NCBI GenBank assembly: GCA_020724425.1
Contig: DYGY01000017.1
Coordinates: 1 to 49,992, forward strand
Reading direction: 5' to 3'
DNA from: Thermaerobacter marianensis
Lineage (GTDB): Bacteria; Bacillota; Sulfobacillia; DVGY01
DNA length: 49,992 nt
A program made the translations under genes and the position numbers. Shown here piece after piece: positions 44,201 to 49,992 of the stretch. Positions within the stretch are counted from its first letter, which is position 1, and each line of letters opens with the position of its first letter. The notes under the pieces were generated by a model. It searched no databases. It worked only from the letters and a program-made list of their open reading frames with translations, and was not told where the DNA came from.

Positions 44201-44793
44201 GGACTACCACGTCCAGTAAAATCTTGCCAGTCTATGATCTTACGTTCATCACTAGGAGTCATGCTTAAATCTGGGTGCCCAGGATCAATCCCAGTATCAA
44301 TTACCGCAATAACAATACCAGAACCATCACTGGTCAAATCCTCTGCATTAACAGCATTACGAAAGGAGCTAACACCAAGAACCCCATGATTCTCCGATAC
44401 ACTTTGACCAATGTGATCATAAGCCATTATTCTACTATCTCTTGTCTCAGGTACACTTGCCGTAGTAACCGTAGAAGCTCCGGTAAGTCCATTTATTCTA
44501 GAGAGCAACCCTCTTTCACTATGGGGAAGAGACAAAGAAAAAAGACCTGTTTTCTCATCATGCCAGTTAACGTATGGCAAAAGTTCTTTATCCACTTTAC
44601 TAAAATCTTCAACAACCAGAAGGAATTCAAAGGTATCTCCCTCTTTAGCCATGCTATTTACAACTAGTGACCTTAACAGCTCATCAGCAGGCTCAGAAGC
44701 CTCATTAGAGGGACCAGATTGATCAAAGCTTGAAACCACAAATAAAAGGGTTAACAAGCCTAAAAGAAAAGCAAGAAACTTTAGCCCCTTCAT
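41272..44793 (-). CDS. Large secreted subtilase (S8) with inserted domain and C-terminal beta domains
   Basis: The 1173-residue protein has a signal peptide (about 1-22), a propeptide, and a split S8 domain with catalytic D166 (VIAVIDTGIDPGHPDL), H358 (GNGHGTHVAGIAG) and S541 (EGTSMAVPHVAG), oxyanion N455. The D-to-H distance is 192 residues, against about 32 in subtilisin; the insert contains two acidic, calcium-site-like stretches (DIDHDGKRNS, DLNRNGDFTDE). About 570 residues of beta-rich C-terminal domains follow, giving a pyrolysin or tripeptidyl-peptidase-II-like layout. It likely acts outside the cell. The C-terminus is not an LPXTG or SLH anchor. ATG 44793 follows AGGAGGTAGG. Confidence 0.93.
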   Translation of the reverse strand: MKGLKFLAFLLGLLTLLFVVSSFDQSGPSNEASEPADELLRSLVVNSMAKEGDTFEFLLVVEDFSKVDKELLPYVNWHDEKTGLFSLSLPHSERGLLSRINGLTGASTVTTASVPETRDSRIMAYDHIGQSVSENHGVLGVSSFRNAVNAEDLTSDGSGIVIAVIDTGIDPGHPDLSMTPSDERKIIDWQDFTGRGSPESRAKREAGTYLAEGDVLTNLIVSADSRGFVTVNDERLKVGSIYSASGTYRLGVFRESQLDVDGYIGQDIDHDGKRNSTYWVLVVDSIQPGVYDTVYIDLNRNGDFTDEQPMREFKHEGHVGWFGTDNPRTRIEEQTAFVITTIVPDGSLINIGFDGNGHGTHVAGIAGANGQDGYGLQGIAPGVQFMSLKALGSSGQGSWEDISQAMIYAAQNGADIISISVGGNKDISRTNSAESQLIRRIALEYDVLIVLAAGNEGPGIGSALTPGDPSLALTVGAYVSPGNWWVDYGWSVPSETLWTFSGVGPRQDGSLVPNVIAPGSAVSTVPLWDSATGYELMEGTSMAVPHVAGSAALLWGSAKEKEMGVTAQHIKRAIEQGARDLPGLSRVEQGHGLVSVIDSWELLSYFDRLPSTGQVGALTTEFTRYDYQGKSSGVYGRNWTPGQLTMSLRNVGFRETTMELSSDEPWLSLDTNRVTVPRRSSSGQAGSRNIVVEYDVPRGAGIYTSLVTGNDPSTFGEDLHVLHTLINPYKVGLPGSLHFTGNLPAGQTNRYLFEVPEGTTFLEVDLGVITDSAAQGRLWLHIFRPDGQRVFSDGWIGQADGTEVLNKKHQIALPEPGVWEVVVYSSAALSAFNLNTSDYYLDIHVGGVQWHPDSWTISRTGTDNDEIVQSFVIANQTKSDIIGEVIAAGFSGEPALRESRLLSLDAAKPAYYEFEVPADTLYMEVSAGNIDREADIHLYLYQWDDNTGSLKEIKRFFAAAGHDAILSLESPNPGRYVAWVEGPNMVGTANFELSLLFLQGSDSILVNTTEVHLQAGAEKSILVRLNSQGLLETEYGYIGFKDKETGRILSILPVTIQQEKPELLVQVRAEEALLGQTNMVTILVHDATTLKPVDTTLSINGRIYEVKNGYLTFGWKPRSLNDRLEIVSVDDSYQQYRRTIQIPVVLESYSEYEWQEPVPASKEFRKILEKLTR

Positions 44794-44797
44794 GAAC

Positions 44798-46114
44798 CTA
44801 CCTCCTGTTAGCTTTCTTAGTTATGACCACAAGCTTCGCCAAGCCATCCTTGTCCAGTACCACCTGAACCTGGTCTCTCTCGGTTAATACAGACCAATTT
44901 CTAAGTTCAGAACCTTCCAAAACCAATACATCAGAACTACCCTGTAGCCAATGTTCTTCACCGAAAATAGTCACAAGCTTAATAGCCGGTTCACCTTGAA
45001 ACTCACCTACGCTCTGTACAGTCCCAGAAAGCCCAGGTCTATATGCTAAAATAGACCTACCCCAACCAGTCAACTTATCAACCATCAGATAGACATAGTC
45101 CCCCTGACTCAAACTACTGATACTTGCTTGGTGCCCGTTTAAGTAAACAGGTGCATTCCTACTTATATAAAATGTTTCACCATTCTCAAAGGTTATCGTT
45201 CTCCTCGAAGTAGACAATTGCCCGATTTTCCCATAACGATCACCATGCCAAGCATCAACAAAAAGCACCGTTCCATGGGCAGATAATACCACCCCAACCT
45301 GATCAGTAAGCTGAACTGATTCCAGATTGCCAGACTCACCATTACGATATACATGTGTTGATGGCAAGATACGTAAAGTAATCTCGGTACCAGAAACCAG
45401 CATGGTTAATCTATTGCTTTCAACCTTAAGTACATCACCCCAGAGATCATAAGTCAATTTTTGCTTATCTAACAACCTCTCCATAATTACTGCAGCTTCA
45501 GCCCTAGTAGTGTAACCATCAGGTCTAAAATCACCCTCAGGATATCCCTGAACCAGACCAACCTCATAGGCAGAAACAACATACTCCAAGGACCAGGCCG
45601 GAATATCCATAGAATCACTAAAATACACTCCAGCTTTTTGGCGATTCAAGGTATGACTGACCTTAATCGGAGTTTCTCCACTAATCAGCGAGTATGATAG
45701 AACCGACATCTTGGCAACCTCAGAACGCCGAATAGGCTCATTAGGTCTAAATGTACTATCAGGATATCCATCTATCAATCCCAAATCATTGGCAATGATA
45801 ATATAAGGATTCCCCCAGTATGAGCGAGGCACATCCAAAAAACGTGAAGTTGTATTCCGTAAATTAATGTAGTCTCCATCCATCCTTAAGGTAGTAACAA
45901 GAAGTTTAGCAAACTCAGCTCTGCTTATATATCCATTAGGATCAAAAGTGCCATCAGGCAGCCCATGAACTATTCCCTGTGCGGCCAATAGGTTAATAGA
46001 CCGTTCAGCCCAATGCCCATCAATATCCGATAAACGAACACTCTCTGCACTGACCAAACCGCCAAGAAGAATCCAGAGCAATAATGTAATTAGAAAAAAT
46101 CTGGCTTTCTTCAT
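44798..46114 (-). CDS. S-layer homology protein with three SLH domains and C-terminal beta repeats
   Basis: The 438-residue secreted protein has a signal peptide (KKARFFLITLLLWILLGGLVSA) and three SLH domains at about 27-75, 85-140 and 160-215, with motifs such as GLPDGTFDPNGYISRAEFAKLL and GYPDSTFRPNEPIRRSEVAKM. These anchor proteins to the wall polymer. The remaining 220 residues form about three beta repeats of the type (G)xVxxV...vYrnG...L..GD.V. The start is ATG 46114 or TTG 46120, which is better spaced from GGAAGGG; a longer frame runs through the upstream terminator and is rejected. It is 4 bases before the subtilase. Confidence 0.9.
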   Translation of the reverse strand: MKKARFFLITLLLWILLGGLVSAESVRLSDIDGHWAERSINLLAAQGIVHGLPDGTFDPNGYISRAEFAKLLVTTLRMDGDYINLRNTTSRFLDVPRSYWGNPYIIIANDLGLIDGYPDSTFRPNEPIRRSEVAKMSVLSYSLISGETPIKVSHTLNRQKAGVYFSDSMDIPAWSLEYVVSAYEVGLVQGYPEGDFRPDGYTTRAEAAVIMERLLDKQKLTYDLWGDVLKVESNRLTMLVSGTEITLRILPSTHVYRNGESGNLESVQLTDQVGVVLSAHGTVLFVDAWHGDRYGKIGQLSTSRRTITFENGETFYISRNAPVYLNGHQASISSLSQGDYVYLMVDKLTGWGRSILAYRPGLSGTVQSVGEFQGEPAIKLVTIFGEEHWLQGSSDVLVLEGSELRNWSVLTERDQVQVVLDKDGLAKLVVITKKANRR

Positions 46115-46180
46115 CTTCAAAATCGCCCTTCCATGAATATCTCTATATGTTTCTCCTAATCGACCTAAACTTCCTCTAAA

Positions 46181-46223
46181 ATAAAAACGCCTGTTTTGGC
46201 TAAATATGGCATGCAAAACAGGC
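46181..46223 (-). terminator. Intrinsic terminator after the beta-propeller lipoprotein
   Basis: Minus-strand GCCTGTTTTG pairs with CAAAACAGGC around a loop of about 14 nt, followed by GTTTTTAT. Confidence 0.8.
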
Positions 46224-46252
46224 AAGTACAAACATGATTTAATTTGACTTTG

Positions 46253-47458
46253 TTAGCGTCTAATACTAGTATCCCTCTCTACCTTTTTCAAGTCATAAGC
46301 CTGTAGAGTCGATCTAATTGCGCCACTCTCCCTGCTGCTTTCACTCACCGTTATCATAGTATACCCATCTTCACTTAGATATAAACCATTTATATCCCTT
46401 AAATTTATCTGCCACTGGGCCCTACCATCCTGATTAAGAGCAATCAAGCGATGCTCATTCATACTAACAAAGTGCACAAGAATCAGACCATCATCTCGAC
46501 TAACAAGATTACGTACCTCACCCTGCCTGTTAAAATACAACTGCCATACGTTAGTACCCGACTCTGTCATATGTGCCTGAATCCCCGAACGACTACCAGC
46601 ACCATAAACATATATATATGAATCATCATGACTGAAAGCAATTTCGTTACGTCCTGAGGATGTAAGATTTCTCTTCCACTTCACCTGACCATTCCTGCTA
46701 AACATATATAATGCATTATCACCTTCACCAGTAGTAACCGCGACATACTGGCCTTGATTGGCTAACAATACATTCTTCTGCAGAGATTGCTTGCTATCAA
46801 GACTAGGCCTGCCTGTCTGTGGATTTATCAAGCTGACTCTTTCATCATCGGCAGCTAGCAAAATATTGCCACCCTTACTAAACTCCACACTTCCGCCCGG
46901 ATTTACCCTATACTCGCCCACTTGTTCTCCATTTTCATCAAGCAAACGTAACTTGGCTGTAGAATGTTCAAGGACAGCCAATCTCTTTCCACTATAATCC
47001 ATCGTGATATCAACCAAACCAGAAACATCTTTAAACCATAATACCTTACCATCTTTATCAAAGATAATATACTGGCCCTTGTAACGAGAAGAAGTAACGG
47101 TATAACTAATGTGATTACCTGATTCTAGTACCTTGACAACACTACCACTATTCTCAGTATTAGAGGTATATGTCCATAATCGCCTTCCACTTCGTTCAAA
47201 CACTTCAATACCAGGAACACTCTGAGCTCTGTTAACCGCAATCAGATTACCATCTGGTGCTAAAGATACATTAATAACCGAATTATATTCTCTAGAGAAT
47301 AAAGCCTCTACCGTTACCTGAGGTACATTCTCTAGCTTGATTTCCTGCCATGGCGCAGTTTGAGAAGACACGTTGTTAGTAGATGTGCAACCAGTCAATA
47401 GCACACTAAAAACTAATAGTATCAATATCAATGTTTTCTTTGTCTTTACTCTTTTCAT
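46253..47458 (-). CDS. Lipoprotein with beta-propeller repeats
   Basis: The 401-residue protein opens with a lipoprotein signal and lipobox LLTGC (C24), so it should be attached to the outer face of the membrane. The rest is a series of blades of about 45 residues with patterns such as DGNLIAVNRAQ, SGKRLAVLEHS, GNILLAADDERVSLINPQTG and DSYIYVYGAG, typical of PQQ/WD40-like propellers. These usually bind partners; no catalytic residues are evident. ATG 47458 follows GGGGAGAGAATGAC. It lies between two SLH genes. Confidence 0.85.
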   Translation of the reverse strand: MKRVKTKKTLILILLVFSVLLTGCTSTNNVSSQTAPWQEIKLENVPQVTVEALFSREYNSVINVSLAPDGNLIAVNRAQSVPGIEVFERSGRRLWTYTSNTENSGSVVKVLESGNHISYTVTSSRYKGQYIIFDKDGKVLWFKDVSGLVDITMDYSGKRLAVLEHSTAKLRLLDENGEQVGEYRVNPGGSVEFSKGGNILLAADDERVSLINPQTGRPSLDSKQSLQKNVLLANQGQYVAVTTGEGDNALYMFSRNGQVKWKRNLTSSGRNEIAFSHDDSYIYVYGAGSRSGIQAHMTESGTNVWQLYFNRQGEVRNLVSRDDGLILVHFVSMNEHRLIALNQDGRAQWQINLRDINGLYLSEDGYTMITVSESSRESGAIRSTLQAYDLKKVERDTSIRR

Positions 47459-47552
47459 GTCATTCTCTCCCCGCTCTAGTTGAGCTTTCCTACCTATATT
47501 GTAAGGCTTGTTAACTGGAAAAAAAATAGATTTCCGGAAGTGTAATGAAACT

Positions 47553-47597
47553 GTAAAAATGAAAGAGGTGTAAAGACAAAAGTCCTTACACCTCTTT
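47553..47597 (-). terminator. Intrinsic terminator after the second SLH gene
   Basis: Minus-strand AAAGAGGTGTAAGGAC pairs with GTCTTTACACCTCTTT (one G-U pair) around TTTT, followed by CATTTTTAC. Confidence 0.85.
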
Positions 47598-47611
47598 AAA
47601 TATATGTCTCT

Positions 47612-48625
47612 CTATGCTTCTGAATCTATCTCTAATTCAGCTTCTAACTGTACTTCCACAAAAATCAGGTACGCTTGGCCTTCACTGTTATAGAATATCT
47701 CTATCTTCTCACCAACGCTTAAACTCTCAAGAGGAACTTCTTGACCATCACGATACACTTTGACTGTATCAAGAATCTCAAAAACAAGATTATCCTGTAA
47801 AGTTACACTAGTGCTGTTTATAGCTGATATAATTCCCTTCTCTATCCCTGCCTCAGAACGAGTAACAAGATTGTCTGTTTCTGAGGTAAGTTTGGCCATC
47901 TCGGCTCTTGTCACCGGCTTATTTGGCTTAAAAGTACCATCAGGGTAACCATTAATTATGCCATATTTGACGGCGATGGCGACATAATCCCTATATGCGG
48001 CACTAATCGCATCACTGTCAGTGAAAATCAGATTGCTTTCTAAATTTGTATCAGCTAATTCCACACTAAGGTCTATCTCTTCAAGATAATCCAAAGCCTT
48101 GATTAATAGCTTGGCTACCCACTCTCTTGAAGCAGCAGATTGGCCCTGAAACTTCCCTTCATTATCAGCTATACCTAGCTCAACAGCCACCGCTAAATAG
48201 GGTAGATACCACTCATCACTCTTGTTGAAATTATCTGTATAGGAAAACTTAAAACCATCATCAATTAACTTCTTACCAATCTCTCTTATTTCCTCGTCCT
48301 CAAACTCACTTAAAACCATCCTCACTACCATTGTGGTAGCTTCAGCATGCGTAACTGAGGCATTTGGAACAAAAAGATTATTGCCCCTTCCCTGAATCAC
48401 ACCTTTAACCTGCATTTTAACCATGTAAGTATGAGCCCACTGTGCCTCATAAGCATCAACAAAATCTGCTTCTCTAAACCTGCGCTCAAACTCTTCTTGT
48501 TTGTTAAACTTGCTGCTGTCACTAAAAGGACCACCCGCAGGAACACCACCTGGCTTTGCCCATACAGCTCCTTGCAAGGTGAATACAACCAGCAAAGCAA
48601 GTAGAATCGAGACGACTTTTCTCAT
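47612..48625 (-). CDS. SLH-domain surface protein
   Basis: The 337-residue protein has a signal peptide cleaved after about VWA, three SLH-type repeats (around VKGVIQGRGNNLFVPNASVTHAEATTMVV, ELGIADNEGKFQGQSAASREWVAKLL, KYGIINGYPDGTFKPNKPVTRAEMAKL; the second is divergent) and a C-terminal beta repeat (GIISAINSTSVTLQDNLVFEI...VYRDGQEVPLESLSVGEKIEIF) of the same kind as in the gene at 44798. It is probably a wall-bound surface protein. ATG 48625 is spaced 8 bases from GGGAGG; TTG 48631 is too close. Confidence 0.9.
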   Translation of the reverse strand: MRKVVSILLALLVVFTLQGAVWAKPGGVPAGGPFSDSSKFNKQEEFERRFREADFVDAYEAQWAHTYMVKMQVKGVIQGRGNNLFVPNASVTHAEATTMVVRMVLSEFEDEEIREIGKKLIDDGFKFSYTDNFNKSDEWYLPYLAVAVELGIADNEGKFQGQSAASREWVAKLLIKALDYLEEIDLSVELADTNLESNLIFTDSDAISAAYRDYVAIAVKYGIINGYPDGTFKPNKPVTRAEMAKLTSETDNLVTRSEAGIEKGIISAINSTSVTLQDNLVFEILDTVKVYRDGQEVPLESLSVGEKIEIFYNSEGQAYLIFVEVQLEAELEIDSEA

Positions 48626-48659
48626 TATCAAAACCTCCCAAAAACCATATTCACCTATA

Positions 48660-49331
48660 CTATCGAAGTGAACCCTGGTTTTTTGAGGGTACTAATCCTT
48701 TTCTTGTCCTAAGAATTTGCTCTATTTTAGCAACGATAATATCAGTGGCTATGTTATTGAATCCGCCCTCCGGAATTATAATATCAGCAAACCTCCTGCT
48801 AGGTTCAACGAATCGATCATGCATCGGCTTGACCGTTTCTAAATACTGCTTAACAACGGAATCAATACTTCTACCTCTTTCCTCCATGTCTCTCATTAAC
48901 CTGCGCAGTATTCTGACATCAGCATCTGCATCAACAAAGATCTTTATATCAAATAGATCTCGCAAGTGCTTATCCTCTAGTATAAGAATACCTTCCACAA
49001 GAATAATCTCTTTAGGTTTGACCAACATTGTCTCACCAGTGCGGGTATACTTGGTAAAATCATAAATCGGTACATCCACTGATTTCCCCTGCTTTAACAT
49101 TCTAAGATGTTCAACCATTAAAACAGTGTCAAAAGACAACGGATGATCATAGTTAACAAGCTTACGCTTTTCTAAAGGGAGATCGCTTTGATCTTTATAG
49201 TATGAATCATGGGTAATTAGAATTGAATCTTCTGCTAGTCGCTTAGAAATGTTTGCTGCCAGCGTAGATTTGCCTGAAGCAGTGCCTCCAGCTATAGCAA
49301 TTATGACAGGTTCTTGGAAATCATTGCTCAA
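48660..49331 (-). CDS. udk: Uridine kinase
   Basis: The 223-residue enzyme phosphorylates uridine and cytidine in pyrimidine salvage. It has the P-loop AGGTASGKSTLA (about 14-25), the nucleoside-binding region (HDSYYKDQSDLPLEKRKLVNYDHP, PIYDFTKYTR) and EGILILED. ATG 49331 lies in a 79-base divergent gap to the plus-strand transporter gene. Some related proteins are phosphoribulokinase-like, but the motifs fit Udk. Confidence 0.95.
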   Translation of the reverse strand: MSNDFQEPVIIAIAGGTASGKSTLAANISKRLAEDSILITHDSYYKDQSDLPLEKRKLVNYDHPLSFDTVLMVEHLRMLKQGKSVDVPIYDFTKYTRTGETMLVKPKEIILVEGILILEDKHLRDLFDIKIFVDADADVRILRRLMRDMEERGRSIDSVVKQYLETVKPMHDRFVEPSRRFADIIIPEGGFNNIATDIIVAKIEQILRTRKGLVPSKNQGSLR

Positions 49332-49410
49332 CTGCTTTATCTCCTTTCAGTTTTCTTCATCAAAGAAATGCAAATACTAAAAGAGTAGTTTTAAAGAAAG
49401 GTGACCGAAT

Positions 49411-49842
49411 ATGAGTTATCTATATTTAGGCCTAGCTGCAATATCAGGTATAGCTATGGCCATTCAAGGCTCCATAAACACCAGATTAAGCAAAGCACTC
49501 GGCTTATTAGAAGCTACTCTAATAGTGCATGGATCAGCTGCTATCATCCTGTTAATCGTACTGCTGATCCCCAATTTTCGAAGCGATCATACCAGTACAG
49601 CTCCCTGGTGGGCATACTTAGGGGGAATACTCGGAATTGCCATAACCTTTTTAGTTATTCTTAGTATTCCTAGAATTGGTGTAGTGTCCACCACCACAGC
49701 AATTATCCTTGGACAAGTGGGTATGGCAGCTCTAATAGATCACTTTGGCTTATTTGGTCTTCATTCAGTACCTTTCCCTCTGTACAAACTTGCTGGTATA
49801 GCGTTCTTAGCAATAGGCGCCAAAATACTTCTGGCAAACTAA
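49411..49842 (+). CDS. DMT-superfamily transporter, YdcZ/DUF606 type
   Basis: The 143-residue membrane protein has five hydrophobic helices and the DUF606 pattern: AAISGIAMAIQGSINTRLSKALG at the start, PWWAYLGGILGIAITFLVILSIPRIGV in the middle and the C-terminal helix LAGIAFLAIGAKIL. This is a half-size drug/metabolite transporter fold that probably pairs as a dimer. ATG 49411 follows AAAGGTG. It is the only full plus-strand gene and is convergent with the rRNA operon. Confidence 0.85.
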   Translation: MSYLYLGLAAISGIAMAIQGSINTRLSKALGLLEATLIVHGSAAIILLIVLLIPNFRSDHTSTAPWWAYLGGILGIAITFLVILSIPRIGVVSTTTAIILGQVGMAALIDHFGLFGLHSVPFPLYKLAGIAFLAIGAKILLAN

Positions 49843-49906
49843 TACTCATTCATTCTACCCGAATCAAGACCATCTAACAAGCCATTAATCTTTATTCAAA
49901 TGAAAA

Positions 49907-49933
49907 CAAAAAAGCCATCCAATAAAGGATGGC
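49907..49933 (-). terminator. Intrinsic terminator of the rRNA operon
   Basis: Minus-strand GCCATCC pairs perfectly with GGATGGC around a 6-nt loop, followed by TTTTTTG. It lies about 11 bases after the 5S rRNA and could also end the convergent transporter transcript. Confidence 0.85.
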
Positions 49934-49943
49934 CTACATTTTA

Positions 49944-49992
49944 TCCGGCAGCGACCTACTCTCCCAGGCAGTCTCCCACCAAGTACCATCGG
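49944..49992 (-). rRNA. rrf: 5S rRNA, 3' part (cut by window edge)
   Basis: The reverse complement reads CCGATGGTACTTGGTGGGAG...TGGGAGAGTAGGTCGCTGCCGG, which is the 3' third of bacterial 5S rRNA, including the GAGAGTAGG segment. About 70 bases of the 5' part lie beyond the window, presumably with 23S and 16S genes further right. Confidence 0.95.

Overview
This window comes from a flagellated, endospore-forming member of the Bacillota. It looks like a deep-branching, probably anaerobic, Clostridia-type lineage with Bacillus-like gene order, at roughly 40% G+C. The evidence is a set of sporulation genes (spoIIID, spoIIQ, spoIID, ypeB), a long-form hpf, a csrA/fliW flagellar operon, strong GGAGG ribosome binding sites, frequent GTG/TTG starts, a SAM-I riboswitch and S-layer (SLH) proteins. 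Almost everything is on the minus strand; only a truncated membrane gene at the left edge and a small transporter near the right edge are on plus. The far right edge holds the 3' end of a 5S rRNA, so an rRNA operon lies just outside.

Layout (minus-strand genes, transcribed right to left). 231-7650: a late-competence/flagellar block (diguanylate cyclase, degenerate comFC, yvyF, flgM, flgN, flgK, flgL, fliW, csrA), then hpf, with a cluster of DnaA boxes between csrA and hpf. 7735-10243: an accessory block with a two-HTH TetR-like regulator, its palindromic operator, two membrane proteins and a frameshifted small membrane gene. 10244-11664: metK under a SAM-I riboswitch. 11672-14091: ypeB, queT, fabZ. 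14183-17374: flgJ-like, flgG/flhP, flgF/flhO, mbl, spoIIID. 17375-18488: a gene-poor, palindrome-rich insertion carrying a hepT remnant and flanked by two copies of one hairpin-bearing repeat. 18489-21629: spoIIQ, spoIID, murA. 21772-29060: a complete F1Fo ATP synthase operon (atpZ-I-B-E-F-H-A-G-D-C) from a clear SigA-type promoter to a terminator. 29092-36258: mnaA, tagO/wecA, a MazG-like gene, ywlG, a ywlE-rpiB fusion, sua5, prmC, prfA. 36341-41248: DUF1385 gene, rpmE, LysM/M23 peptidase, rho, transaldolase, a zinc-ribbon gene. 41272-48625: a cell-surface block (large subtilase, two SLH proteins, a beta-propeller lipoprotein). 48660 onward: udk, a DMT-type transporter, rrn terminator and 5S.

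The parts work together in several places. FliW and CsrA link flagellar export to translation control, while FlgM gates sigma-28 from its own sigma-28-like promoter. PrmC methylates the release factor PrfA encoded next to it. SpoIIQ and SpoIID belong to engulfment, SpoIIID to mother-cell regulation. MnaA and TagO supply the first steps of wall or surface polymer synthesis beside the S-layer-type proteins.

The items most worth a second look are the palindromic insertion between spoIIID and spoIIQ, comFC with a probable ATT start and a dead PRPP loop, the DnaA-box cluster, the tandem-HTH TetR protein with a 34-bp operator, the ywlE-rpiB fusion, alanine substitutions in the glycine motif of the ATP synthase c-subunit, and regulatory secondary structures at spoIID, spoIIQ and atpE-atpF. 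All calls come from reading the sequence; no database search was run.
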